Assembly: GCF_900129875.1 (NCBI RefSeq)
Contig: NZ_FQXC01000003.1
Coordinates: forward strand, 310,001 to 374,000
DNA: 64,000 nucleotides
DNA from: Marivita hallyeonensis
GTDB taxonomy: Bacteria > Pseudomonadota > Alphaproteobacteria > Rhodobacterales > Rhodobacteraceae
Reading direction: 5' to 3'
The stretch's first letter is position 1, and every line of letters begins with the position of its first letter. Positions 16,647 through 25,882 of this stretch are shown here, piece by piece. Made by a program: the position numbers and the translations under genes. The notes below the pieces were generated by a model that saw nothing but the letters and a program-made list of their open reading frames with translations, was not told the DNA's origin and made no database searches.

Positions 16647-18104
16647 ATGGGCATCGTCACCCCTTTCGGGTGGCGCTTCATCACCGGACAGGACAAGGCA
16701 ACGGCCAATATGCCCAATGCATTGGCAACATTGAGTTTGGCCATCTGGCCGTTGGTCACGGTGCTTTTGTTCCTCAAGCTGCCGACAGGTCGAGCCGTGA
16801 TTGCCACGCTCTTGATCGGCTATCTGTTCTTGCCCGAACCGCCCGCCGAATTCGACTTTCCCCTTGTTCCTCCGCTGACAAAACACACCATCCCGGCGCT
16901 GAGCGCGCTCGCGATGTGCATTCTTTTGAAAGGGCACGAGGGCAACTTTTTGCCGCGATCCACAGGCACGAACGTACTTTTCGCGATCTTCATCTTCAGC
17001 CCAATGCTGACAACGATCCTGAATTCAGAGTTGGTCCAGTGGGGGGAGTTCATCATTCCGGGCATGACGCTCAAGGATGGTCTGGCGCTTGTCATCCAGC
17101 AGGTGCTCCTGGTCATCCCGTTCATCCTTGCCCGCAAATTCCTCGCCACATCCGAGGACCAACGCGATTTGCTGTTCGCCTTCATGATCGGCGGGTTGAT
17201 CTATTCGGTCCTGATGCTGATCGAGGTGCGCCTGTCGCCGCAGTTGAACCTTTGGATCTACGGCTACTACCAGCACGACTTCAGCCAGACGATCCGCTTC
17301 GGCGGCTTCCGCCCGATGGTGTTCCTCTACCACGGTCTTTGGGCCGCCTTCTTCATGCTGATGGCGGCCTTGTCAGCCTTCGCGCTGTGGCGGACAAAGC
17401 AAATCCAGGCGAACTGGAAGCTGTTTTTGTTCGCGCTTTACCTGACTGGCGTTCTCATTCTCGCCAAGTCGCTCGGGGCATGGCTGTACGCGATGGTCCT
17501 GATCCCGGCGGTGGTTCTATTAGGACCTCGGTGGCAGATGCGCCTTGCCGTCGTGATCGCAGTGTTTGCGGTGGCATATCCCGCCCTCAAAGGGATCAAC
17601 GTCTTGCCACAGGATCGCATACTCGACGCCGCGGCAGCCATTGACGCGGAACGAGCAGAATCGCTCGAATTCCGCTTTGGCAACGAGAACATCCTCCTTG
17701 ATCGCGCCCGGGAAAAGCCGCTCTTCGGATGGGGCAGCTTCAATCGTAACCAGATCATCGACCCAGCCACCGGTGAGGCAACCACGATTACGGATGGCCG
17801 CTGGGTGATCCTGATCGGTCAGTTCGGCTGGATGGGGTTCATCGCTGAATTCGGACTGCTGATCCTGCCGGTGCTCTTCCTCTGGCGCGAAACCCGCTAT
17901 CGAAAACCGGGGGCGTATTCCCCATTGATCGTGCCTTTGTCACTGATCCTCGCCGTGAACGTCTTCGACATGTTGCCCAATGCAACGCTCACACCGCTCA
18001 CATGGCTGATGGCAGGCGCGCTGACAGGCTATGCCGAGTCCCTGAGACACACCCGGGACACTTACCTGTCCTCCGAGCGCCTTCAGTGGCGACCCGTTTT
18101 ATGA
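16647..18104 (+). CDS. O-antigen ligase/polymerase-like membrane protein
   Basis: A 485-residue polytopic protein with roughly 11-12 membrane helices, of the Wzy/WaaL (O-antigen ligase) type. A large loop near residues 330-380 contains RAREKPLFGWGSFNRN, which matches the RxxxxxPLFGWG signature of the ligase domain. Such proteins polymerise or ligate lipid-linked polysaccharide at the periplasmic face. Its stop overlaps the glycosyltransferase start (ATGA). Whether it acts on exopolysaccharide, capsule or lipopolysaccharide cannot be told. MPNALATLS at residue 22 is a possible alternative start. Confidence 0.85.
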   Translation: MGIVTPFGWRFITGQDKATANMPNALATLSLAIWPLVTVLLFLKLPTGRAVIATLLIGYLFLPEPPAEFDFPLVPPLTKHTIPALSALAMCILLKGHEGNFLPRSTGTNVLFAIFIFSPMLTTILNSELVQWGEFIIPGMTLKDGLALVIQQVLLVIPFILARKFLATSEDQRDLLFAFMIGGLIYSVLMLIEVRLSPQLNLWIYGYYQHDFSQTIRFGGFRPMVFLYHGLWAAFFMLMAALSAFALWRTKQIQANWKLFLFALYLTGVLILAKSLGAWLYAMVLIPAVVLLGPRWQMRLAVVIAVFAVAYPALKGINVLPQDRILDAAAAIDAERAESLEFRFGNENILLDRAREKPLFGWGSFNRNQIIDPATGEATTITDGRWVILIGQFGWMGFIAEFGLLILPVLFLWRETRYRKPGAYSPLIVPLSLILAVNVFDMLPNATLTPLTWLMAGALTGYAESLRHTRDTYLSSERLQWRPVL

Positions 18105-19450
18105 GTTTCGAGGGTACGATGACCAAAGCTGTCGCGATGCGGCCCCGGGTGCTTGCCATCGCCGAGGCCGCCAATCCCGAGTGGGTGAGCGTGCCGCTGG
18201 TCGGCTGGTCCCTTTCGCAAGCGCTGAGGGAACAGGCCGATGTGCATCTTGTGACCCAGATCCGCAACCGAGATGCGATCTTGCGGGCAGGTTTGGTCGA
18301 AGGTCAGGATTTCACCGCAATCGATTCCGAAGCCATCGCGCGACCGCTCTGGGCGATGGCCGAGAGGCTGCGCATGGGCGAAGGCAAAGGCTGGACTACG
18401 CTGCAAGCGTTCAACGCACTGATCTACCCATGGTTTGAACATCTCGTCTGGAAGACCTTCGGCGCGGACATCAAAGCGGGCCGCTACGATATCGTGCATC
18501 GGATCACGCCGCTAAGCCCGACAATCGCATCCCCTCTCGCCCGCAAGGTCAGCGCCGCAGGAGTTCCCTTCGTGCTTGGCCCCCTGAACGGCGGCGTGCC
18601 GTGGCCCAAGCATTTCGACACCGAACGCCGGGCCGAAAAAGAATGGCTGAGCTACTTCCGAAGCGCGTACAAACTGCTGCCGGGACGGGACAGTACCGTC
18701 AAACACGCCGCGGCGATCATCGTGGGATCGCGGCATACGCAAAGCGAAATCCCCGCTCAATACGCGGGGAAAACCGTCTTCATTCCTGAAAACGGAATTG
18801 ACCCGGCGCGGTTCAATCAGACGGCCAATCCAAAGGATGACATGCTCAGAGCCTGTTTCGTGGGTCGGCTCGTGCCCTACAAGGGCGCTGACATGCTGAT
18901 TACAGCCGCGGCAGACCTACTGCGGTCACGCCGGATGACGCTCGACATCATTGGTGACGGTCCGATGTTGGGGGAATTGACCAACCTTGCAGGATCACTC
19001 GGCTGCGAGGAAGGTCTGACGTTTCACAAATGGTTGCCGCACCACGAGGTTCAGTCGGTCCTGGGCCGATCCCATATCCTGAGCTTCCCTTCGATCCGGG
19101 AATTCGGCGGCGGTGTGGTGCTTGAGGCGATGGCACTTGGCGTTGTTCCGGTGGTGGTGGACTATGCGGGTCCGGGAGAGCTTGTGACCGAGGAAACCGG
19201 TCTCAAAGTGCCGTGCGGACCACGGTCCGAAATTGTTGACGGTTTGAATAAAATCCTGACGGAACTTGCCACAGATCCGGCACAATTGCGCCCTTTGGCA
19301 AAAAGGGCACAGGCGCGGGTTCAGAGCCATTATCTCTGGTCGCGAAAGGCCGAACAAATACGCCAGATTTATGATTGGATTCAAGGTGATAGCGGATCTT
19401 CGATACCAAGCGCATTTTCGCCGACACTTGAGCAAACTTCCGCTAGGTAA
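18101..19450 (+). CDS. glycosyltransferase, GT4 family
   Basis: A 449-residue GT-B glycosyltransferase. The C-terminal half holds FVGRLVPYKGADMLI, DIIGDGPMLGEL and the EX7E-like stretch FGGGVVLEAMALGVVPVVV with nucleotide-sugar contacts. It transfers a sugar from a nucleotide donor onto a lipid-linked or cytoplasmic acceptor. The ATG at 18101 overlaps the previous stop; ATG at 18119 after AGGG is an alternative. It is grouped with a polymerase-like protein and an acyltransferase-like protein, so polysaccharide assembly is likely. Donor and acceptor are unknown. Confidence 0.88.
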   Translation: MSFEGTMTKAVAMRPRVLAIAEAANPEWVSVPLVGWSLSQALREQADVHLVTQIRNRDAILRAGLVEGQDFTAIDSEAIARPLWAMAERLRMGEGKGWTTLQAFNALIYPWFEHLVWKTFGADIKAGRYDIVHRITPLSPTIASPLARKVSAAGVPFVLGPLNGGVPWPKHFDTERRAEKEWLSYFRSAYKLLPGRDSTVKHAAAIIVGSRHTQSEIPAQYAGKTVFIPENGIDPARFNQTANPKDDMLRACFVGRLVPYKGADMLITAAADLLRSRRMTLDIIGDGPMLGELTNLAGSLGCEEGLTFHKWLPHHEVQSVLGRSHILSFPSIREFGGGVVLEAMALGVVPVVVDYAGPGELVTEETGLKVPCGPRSEIVDGLNKILTELATDPAQLRPLAKRAQARVQSHYLWSRKAEQIRQIYDWIQGDSGSSIPSAFSPTLEQTSAR

Positions 19451-19471
19451 CCTTAACAAACTGTTTCCACT

Positions 19472-21565
19472 ATGAGCGTTGTGAAAAAAGTCGCATCTCG
19501 CGTACAACAAAGCATCGGTGTGGGGCCGTATGAACGAAGTGTACCAGTGCTTAACGATCGCGAAGATCCCGCAGAGTCCGCTGTCCTGAACGTGTCCAAC
19601 ACGGACGTGACCCGATCAGAAGTCAGGCAGTTCCTTGTTGCGCTCTACTCTATGGCCTTCATCCTGGCGACGCTGGGACTGCGCGACAGCGGTCCGATGG
19701 CATTCGCGGCTGACACGGTTCTGGTGCTGTGCGGTGGCTGGTGCGCAAATCAACTGATCCGCGGCCATGACATCATGAAGACGCAGATGATCTGCGTGCT
19801 TCAGGCGTATTTCACCGGTTTGCTGTGTTGCTCTGTCGTCCTGTTCGCGGTGGGGTGGATGGTCTTCCTGCCCAGCGAATTTCTTCATCTCGGACACTCT
19901 CTCCTGTTCGCAGCGACGTTCGCGACCAACCTTGATGTTGCGCTTCTGCCGTCGAATACCTCGCTGCGCTTTGACGGTTTGCTCGACCACCTGTGGGTGC
20001 CGGCCCTCGTCGCACAATGCTGCGGCATCCTGATCGTGCTCTACACTCTCATGCATCAGAACCTGGTGCGCCTCCTCCTCGCATTGGCCATGATCGGGTT
20101 TGCCTCTCTGCTCGCGTCCATGATCGAAAGCCCGATCGTGCAGATGCTTCCGATTGGTGGCCTGTGGGCGTTTCTGTGCGGCGCGATCCCGTTTATTGCG
20201 GCCAACCGCTACCCGATCCTGCGCTATGCGCTGATCCTTGGCATTCTCAACCTGATCACAGCCCTCGTCGCCGTCATCACCAGCGGCGATACGATGTTTG
20301 CCCGCGTCTTCTTCGCCATTGGTATCTCGCTGATGTATCTCGGCAGCCGTCAGCGCGTGTCCCAAAGCTTTGAAACGAAGCGCCGCCGTCGCTGGTTTGG
20401 CATGGCGTTGCATGTCTTTCTGTGGTCGATCCCTCTCGCACAACTCTCCGCATCATTGGACATCGTGGATCCGAAAACACCGGACTATGCCGGGCTCATC
20501 GTCCCTTGCCTGTTCCTTGCCCTGATTTCCTGGTCGATCTGGCAGAAGGTCGAAAACCGTGTGCAGCTCAGCCGGATCACCCCAACAGGCGTGATTGCGG
20601 CATTGCTGTTCGCCAACGGTATCACCACCCTGTCGAGCCAGGGCGGCCATTTCCGGTACTCGCAAAACGCCAATGCCTACCTGCACGCGATTGAAACCGC
20701 GCAGACCGATCTGAATTGCCCGGTCCGCACCGAAGGGACCTTGGCCGGGTTGGAGGTGTGCGCATTCGGGCCCGTCGGCGAACCCGCCGTATTGATCTGG
20801 GGCGATCATCAGCTCATCGCCATGAAAGCCGGCTTTGCCGAGGCCGCGCGACGCGCCGAAGTGCCCACCATCGTGATCGCGCATCCGAATTGCGTGCCGC
20901 TCGATGGACTGCAGACGCGGTTCTCCGAGACCAATCAAGGTTCCGGCCGCAACTGCGATCAACTGTCTGCCCAAGTGCTGCAGGCCTTGCCCCATATGAA
21001 CAGCATCCGGCAGGTCACGCTCGTGGCGGATTGGCTTTATTACACCGGCAACACCGCGTCTGAATTTGTCCACCGCGCGCCGGTTCGGCTTGCGCCGACC
21101 GACGGCACGCCCATCAATGTTGCCCAGCAGGCGATGTATGTCAGCGACGCCGCCGACAGAACGACGAAACTTCTGACAGAGCGTGGGATCCGCGTCTCGG
21201 TCCTTCGTCAGGTGCCCTCTCTGCCCAACTTCGATGCCGAAATCGCCGCACGCAGCGAAGCGCCGGGAAGCTGGTTGTACCTGAACATGCCGGAACTAAG
21301 CAATTCGGTAACGCTGGAAGACGTGACCGCGCGGCACGCAGAGGTGGACAGCATTTTCGTGAACCTGTCTGCGCTCGGGCGCATCAGCTACGTCAATACG
21401 TGGTCCGCGTTCTGCACCTTTGTGCGCTGCAACGCGCGTGGCGGCCTGTCGAGCGACTATGTCACCTCAACGCGCTTGACGCCATCCGGCGCGCTCACAC
21501 TCACACCTGTGCTGGAGGATGAATTGCTGCGGGCCATGACCCACAGCTCTGTCCGTCGGTCCTGA
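19472..21565 (+). CDS. OafA-like acyltransferase-3/SGNH protein with degenerate active sites
   Basis: A 697-residue protein with about ten membrane helices (residues 50-390) and a periplasmic domain (about 410-697), the layout of OafA-type O-acetylases. The key residues look lost. The membrane domain has LLDHLWVPALVAQ where active enzymes carry HTWSLSVEEQF, so the glutamate is missing. The SGNH block I reads VLIWGDHQ rather than WGDSH, and the last block reads STRLTPSGA, where the usual DxxHLSxxGA histidine is replaced by arginine. It may be a structural or regulatory pseudo-enzyme, or a divergent branch. It is downstream of a glycosyltransferase. Confidence 0.75.
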   Translation: MSVVKKVASRVQQSIGVGPYERSVPVLNDREDPAESAVLNVSNTDVTRSEVRQFLVALYSMAFILATLGLRDSGPMAFAADTVLVLCGGWCANQLIRGHDIMKTQMICVLQAYFTGLLCCSVVLFAVGWMVFLPSEFLHLGHSLLFAATFATNLDVALLPSNTSLRFDGLLDHLWVPALVAQCCGILIVLYTLMHQNLVRLLLALAMIGFASLLASMIESPIVQMLPIGGLWAFLCGAIPFIAANRYPILRYALILGILNLITALVAVITSGDTMFARVFFAIGISLMYLGSRQRVSQSFETKRRRRWFGMALHVFLWSIPLAQLSASLDIVDPKTPDYAGLIVPCLFLALISWSIWQKVENRVQLSRITPTGVIAALLFANGITTLSSQGGHFRYSQNANAYLHAIETAQTDLNCPVRTEGTLAGLEVCAFGPVGEPAVLIWGDHQLIAMKAGFAEAARRAEVPTIVIAHPNCVPLDGLQTRFSETNQGSGRNCDQLSAQVLQALPHMNSIRQVTLVADWLYYTGNTASEFVHRAPVRLAPTDGTPINVAQQAMYVSDAADRTTKLLTERGIRVSVLRQVPSLPNFDAEIAARSEAPGSWLYLNMPELSNSVTLEDVTARHAEVDSIFVNLSALGRISYVNTWSAFCTFVRCNARGGLSSDYVTSTRLTPSGALTLTPVLEDELLRAMTHSSVRRS

Positions 21566-21570
21566 AACGG

Positions 21571-22569
21571 CTAGGCCGCCGCCGGGGCAAGAAGCTCTTT
21601 CCACCTGTGGCACGCCACGTCATGGCCGCCGTCGGATTCCAGTTCCGGCTCGACCTGCTTGCAATGGTCAACGGCAAACGGACAACGCGTGTGAAACTTG
21701 CATCCTGACGGCTGGTTGGTCGGTGACGGAATTTCTCCCACCAGCTTTTGTGCCGTCCCGCGGTCGTCGGGGTCAAGCGACGGGATCGCGGAAAACAGGG
21801 CTTTCGTATAAGGGTGCCTGGGTGCGGCAAAGAGTTTGCGCGTGGGCGCGGTTTCCACAAGCCGACCCAGATACATCACCGCGACATGGTCACAGGTATG
21901 CGCCACCACCGACAGGTCGTGACTGATGAACATGAAGGTCAGACCCATGTCCGACTGGATCTGCTTGAGCAGATTCAGCACATCTGCCTGAATCGACACG
22001 TCCAGCGCCGCAACGCTTTCGTCCGCAACGATGAACTTCGGCGACGACACCAGCGCCCGCGCAATGGAAATGCGCTGACGCTGCCCACCCGAAAACGCGT
22101 GTGGGAAGCGGCGCAGGTGTTCGAGGTTCAACCGGCACTTCGCCGCGATCTCGCGCACACGGGCGTCCGTTTCCTCACGCGATCTGGTGATCTTCATCAC
22201 CTCAAGCGGCTCGGCAATGATATCGCGCACGGTCATGCGTGGGCTGAGCGCGGCATACGGATCCTGAAAGATCAGCTGCGCGCGTTTGCGGTAATCGCGA
22301 AGCTGGTCCTTGGTGATGTTCTCAAGGTCGTAATCGACCTCGCCATCGCTATAATGCGCGCCGCCAGCGGTAATCGGCGCGGCCTTGAGAAGCGCCCGCC
22401 CCAAGGTCGTCTTGCCTGAGCCACTCTCGCCGACAAGGCCAAAGAAAGAGCCCTTCTCGATATCAAGCGAAACGTTGTCGACCGCCTTCAGAACCTGCTT
22501 GTTGAACAGGCCGCTGCCGATGGGGAACCCGACGGACAACCCTTTGGCGCGGATCAGCACGTCACTCAT
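21571..22569 (-). CDS. peptide/organophosphonate-type ABC transporter ATPase (OppF/DppF-like)
   Basis: A 332-residue ABC ATPase with Walker A GESGSGKTTLGR, signature FSGGQRQRISIARAL, Walker B KFIVADESVAALD and a C-terminal oligopeptide-type extension with the cysteine motif CKFHTRCPF. The start at 22569 overlaps the stop of the partner ATPase (ATGA). It is the last gene of a five-gene transporter operon that runs leftward from the solute-binding protein. The substrate class is inferred from the phosphonate genes upstream. Confidence 0.92.
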   Translation of the reverse strand: MSDVLIRAKGLSVGFPIGSGLFNKQVLKAVDNVSLDIEKGSFFGLVGESGSGKTTLGRALLKAAPITAGGAHYSDGEVDYDLENITKDQLRDYRKRAQLIFQDPYAALSPRMTVRDIIAEPLEVMKITRSREETDARVREIAAKCRLNLEHLRRFPHAFSGGQRQRISIARALVSSPKFIVADESVAALDVSIQADVLNLLKQIQSDMGLTFMFISHDLSVVAHTCDHVAVMYLGRLVETAPTRKLFAAPRHPYTKALFSAIPSLDPDDRGTAQKLVGEIPSPTNQPSGCKFHTRCPFAVDHCKQVEPELESDGGHDVACHRWKELLAPAAA

Positions 22570-23561
22570 GCGGGAACCTCGGAATAGATATGGCAAGCCA
22601 CCGAATGGGTCGGATCGATCGAACGGTTTTCGGGTACCGTCTGGCGGCACTCATCACCGACGATCTTGCTGCAACGGGTGTGGAAGACGCAGCCGGACGG
22701 CCGTTCGAGAGGTGACGGGATATCGCCAGGCACAGGGGTCAGAACCGCGTCAAGGTCGTCGAGCTTTGGCAAAGCGGCGAGAAGGCCCTGCGTATACGGA
22801 TGCTTCGGATTTCGGATCACCTCGCGTACCGGGCCTTCTTCAATCATCCGGCCCAGATACATTACGTTCACCTTGTCCGCTGTCTGCGCCACAACGCCTA
22901 GGTCATGCGTGATGAACACGATCCCCATGTGAAATTCATCCACGAGGTCTTTCATCAGGTCGATCACCTGCGCCTGGATCGTCACATCCAAGGCGGTTGT
23001 GGGCTCGTCCGCAATCAGCAACTTCGGTTGCGTCGACAGCGCCATTGCGATCATCGCCCGCTGCCGCATCCCGCCGGAAAGCTCGAACGCATACTGATCG
23101 AACCGTTTCGCCGCATCCGAAATACCCACTCGGTCCAGCATTTCGACCGAGATGTTCTTCGCCTGCTGCTTGGAGTAGTCGCCGTGCAATTGCAACTGTT
23201 CGACCATCTGCTTCCCAATGGTGATCGCAGGCGCGAAACTGGCCATCGGTTCCTGAAAGATCATCGACACTGCGCCACCCCGCACGATGTTCAAATCGCG
23301 CGGCGTCTTCAGTGACAGCACATCGACCGGCCCGCTATCAGTGTGCAACGTGATGCGGCTCTCGAGGCTATACACAGCATTCCGCGCATTGAGATGCATC
23401 AAGGCTTTGGCCGTGACCGATTTGCCCGACCCGGACTCGCCCACAAGCCCCATCACCTCACCCTTGTTGAGGGAGAAGCTCACGTTATCCACTGCCGTGA
23501 TCAGCCCCTCATCGGTCCGGAATTGCAGCGTCAGGTTTTCAACCTCGATCAGTGCCGTCAT
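22566..23561 (-). CDS. peptide-type ABC transporter ATPase (OppD/DppD-like)
   Basis: A 331-residue ATPase with Walker [15 protein letters not shown], signature [16 protein letters not shown], Walker [14 protein letters not shown] and the C-terminal CVFHTRC motif of OppD-type proteins. It forms a heterodimer with the following OppF-like ATPase. The ATG at 23561 overlaps the permease stop; the frame continues upstream only as overlap with the permease gene. Substrate as inferred for the whole system: a monoester or conjugate of a phosphonate, or a peptide. Confidence 0.92.
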   Translation of the reverse strand: MTALIEVENLTLQFRTDEGLITAVDNVSFSLNKGEVMGLVGESGSGKSVTAKALMHLNARNAVYSLESRITLHTDSGPVDVLSLKTPRDLNIVRGGAVSMIFQEPMASFAPAITIGKQMVEQLQLHGDYSKQQAKNISVEMLDRVGISDAAKRFDQYAFELSGGMRQRAMIAMALSTQPKLLIADEPTTALDVTIQAQVIDLMKDLVDEFHMGIVFITHDLGVVAQTADKVNVMYLGRMIEEGPVREVIRNPKHPYTQGLLAALPKLDDLDAVLTPVPGDIPSPLERPSGCVFHTRCSKIVGDECRQTVPENRSIDPTHSVACHIYSEVPA

Positions 23562-24757
23562 TTGTTCGCATCCGAATACGGGTCCGCCGCGTCCCGCAGG
23601 CCGTCGCCCACGAACACAAATGCCATCACCAGAGCAATGAAGAAGATCACCGGGATGAAATACCATTGATAGTTGAGAAGCACGTCGGCACTGGTCACGT
23701 TCTGCAACATCACACCAAGGCTATTCACCGGATCCTTCAGGCCCAGACCGATGAACGACAAGGCGGTTTCGGACAGGACCATGTAAGGGAACGAGATGAC
23801 AAGATCGACGATGATATAGCTTGTGAAAGAGGGCAACAGGTGCCGCCGGATCACGTGGCCCGAGGACGCCCCGCACAGCTGCGCCGCAAGAACGTATTCC
23901 TGGTTCCGCTCGGTCAGAAGATGCGTCCGCACCCGCCGTGCCAGCGTGGGCCAACCGATCAAGCCAAGGATCAGAGAGATGTAGAAGAACCGCTGTTCTG
24001 CCGTCATCTCGGGTGGCATGAACGCCGCCACCGCCATGAAGAGCGGAATCGCCGGCACCGTTCGCACCGCGTCGGTGATCATCTGCAAGACAGAGTCGAT
24101 CCAGCCGCCGTAATACCCCGACACGCCGCCGATCACCAAGGCCAGCACGAAGGCGATGAAGACGCCGATCGTTCCCACCTGAAGCGAGGTCCATATGGCG
24201 TGGAAGGTTCGGGAAAAGATGTCCTTGCCACTGGCATCCGTGCCGAAGACATGGACAAACCCCTCTTGGGTCCCGAACAGATGGGTGTCCATCGGGATGA
24301 AACCGAACAGCTTGTACTCCCACCCTTCGACAAAGAAGTAGACGTAGTTGCGCTCGTCCTCGTTGATGGTCGTCACCCATCGGAAATTCGTGGCAAGCGA
24401 CCGTTCCCGCTCTACCCCATGTACGAAGGGTCGCAGCGAACAGCCATTGCTGTCGCAGAACATCGGGATTTGCGGTGCGCCGTTCAGGTAGTCGTCATTC
24501 TTGCCCGCAATCGTCGGATCATAGGGTGACAGGAACGGCGCAAAGATGCCCGACAGGATCAGGAACGCCAAAACGCACGCCGCGATCATCGCCGAGCGCT
24601 GCTTCTTGAATCGTGCCCAGATAAGCTGTCCCTGCGAGGCGGTGAAATACGCCTCTTTCGACCGGCGTTCCACGGCGGCCTCGGTTTCGACAACCTGGAC
24701 ATGCGGGCCGGTCGTCTCTGCCAGATTGGGCTTCAGGGGATCAGGTGTCGTCGTCAT
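23558..24757 (-). CDS. ABC transporter permease, OppC/DppC-like
   Basis: A 399-residue inner membrane protein. A cytoplasmic N-terminus of about 60 residues and the first helix (about 54-76) are followed by a long periplasmic loop (about 80-175) that is larger than usual for DppC. Five further helices follow, with the EAA-type loop near LIGWPTLARRVRTHLL. Its stop overlaps the ATPase gene. The long loop may contact the unusually large binding protein of this system. Confidence 0.88.
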   Translation of the reverse strand: MTTTPDPLKPNLAETTGPHVQVVETEAAVERRSKEAYFTASQGQLIWARFKKQRSAMIAACVLAFLILSGIFAPFLSPYDPTIAGKNDDYLNGAPQIPMFCDSNGCSLRPFVHGVERERSLATNFRWVTTINEDERNYVYFFVEGWEYKLFGFIPMDTHLFGTQEGFVHVFGTDASGKDIFSRTFHAIWTSLQVGTIGVFIAFVLALVIGGVSGYYGGWIDSVLQMITDAVRTVPAIPLFMAVAAFMPPEMTAEQRFFYISLILGLIGWPTLARRVRTHLLTERNQEYVLAAQLCGASSGHVIRRHLLPSFTSYIIVDLVISFPYMVLSETALSFIGLGLKDPVNSLGVMLQNVTSADVLLNYQWYFIPVIFFIALVMAFVFVGDGLRDAADPYSDANK

Positions 24758-24761
24758 GGCG

Positions 24762-25766
24762 TCACCTCACAATGCTCTTGCGGACGCGCGGATCAAGCAC
24801 CGCCAGCATCACGTCCGTCAGGAAATTCAGCGTCACGATAGACGCGGTCAGAAGGAAGATGATCGCGCCCGCCAGCTGCTGGTCATTTGACCGCGCCAGC
24901 GCTTCGATCAACAGCGCGCCCGCTTCGGTGAGCGTCAGGATCAGCGCAACAATGGGCAACTCGTTGAAGATGCGGTTGAGATCGAAGCCAAGGCTGTTCA
25001 CAATCGGCCCCAGCGCATGCCGTGCCGGATAATTCCAAAGCAGTTTGCGCCCATGCACTCCGCGCGCCTCGGCCGCAGTGACATAAAGCTTGCCGATCTC
25101 GTCCGACATCAGCGCGCGTACAGTCTGCAAGGCAAACGCCGTGGCCGACCAGCCAAGGATGAAGATCGGCAGCCATGCGTTGCTCAACAGATCCATCACC
25201 CGCGCCCAACTCCAGTCGGCATCGCGGAATTCAGCGGAAAACAGCCCCGTAAGCGTGTCCCCGAAATACACGGTCGAGAACAGCATGATCATCAGCGCCA
25301 GCAGAAAGTTCGGCATGGCAAGGCCAAGATAGCTGAACAGGCGCAAAGAATTGTTCAGCACCGCATTATGCGAGGCCGCCGCGATGATGCCCACGGGAAC
25401 CGCGATGGCATAGGCCAACATCAGCGAGGCAAGGCAAAGCCCAAGCGAAATCCAGAACTTGTCGCCCAGCAACTGCGCAATGTTCACACGCAGGATGCAG
25501 CTGTCACCAAATTCGCCCTGGAACGCCCCGACGATCCATTTGCCCCAGCGCTCCAGAAACGGGCGATCCAGGCCAAGACGGACCCGTTCGTTCTCGATAT
25601 CGGCAACCGAGATTCCAGACCCTTGGGTGTTCTTGAACGCGAGATAGCGCTCTGCACAATCGCCGGGCACCAGCTCCATCAGCGAAAACACCACGAGCGA
25701 TACGATGATCAGGGTGATCATCGCCAGCACCGCTCGGGTTAGCACGAAACGTGCAAAGTTCAGCAT
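24762..25766 (-). CDS. ABC transporter permease, OppB/DppB-like
   Basis: A 334-residue permease with six predicted helices: an N-terminal helix (FVLTRAVLAMITLIIVSLVV), then a periplasmic loop with DCAERYLAFKNTQG, and the C-terminal block of five helices. It pairs with the OppC-like permease 4 bases downstream. A 10-bp hairpin in the gap after the binding-protein gene probably lowers its expression relative to that gene. Confidence 0.9.
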   Translation of the reverse strand: MLNFARFVLTRAVLAMITLIIVSLVVFSLMELVPGDCAERYLAFKNTQGSGISVADIENERVRLGLDRPFLERWGKWIVGAFQGEFGDSCILRVNIAQLLGDKFWISLGLCLASLMLAYAIAVPVGIIAAASHNAVLNNSLRLFSYLGLAMPNFLLALMIMLFSTVYFGDTLTGLFSAEFRDADWSWARVMDLLSNAWLPIFILGWSATAFALQTVRALMSDEIGKLYVTAAEARGVHGRKLLWNYPARHALGPIVNSLGFDLNRIFNELPIVALILTLTEAGALLIEALARSNDQQLAGAIIFLLTASIVTLNFLTDVMLAVLDPRVRKSIVR

Positions 25767-25841
25767 TAAGGATGCCCCTGCATTGCGTCTGGCCCCTCGG
25801 TTGATCCGAAGCGTGTTTCAGACGGCGGTCGTTCCCAAAAC

Positions 25842-25869
25842 GGTCACGGGCAGCACGCCGCCCGTGACC
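25842..25869 (-). promoter_or_regulatory. intra-operon hairpin between binding protein and permease genes
   Basis: GGTCACGGGC (25842-25851) and GCCCGTGACC (25860-25869) form a perfect 10-bp stem around an 8-base loop, just after the stop of the binding-protein gene. There is no T run on the minus strand. Such hairpins commonly stabilise the upstream message, so that the binding protein is made in excess over the permeases. Confidence 0.6.
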
Positions 25870-25882
25870 ACATTACATGGAC

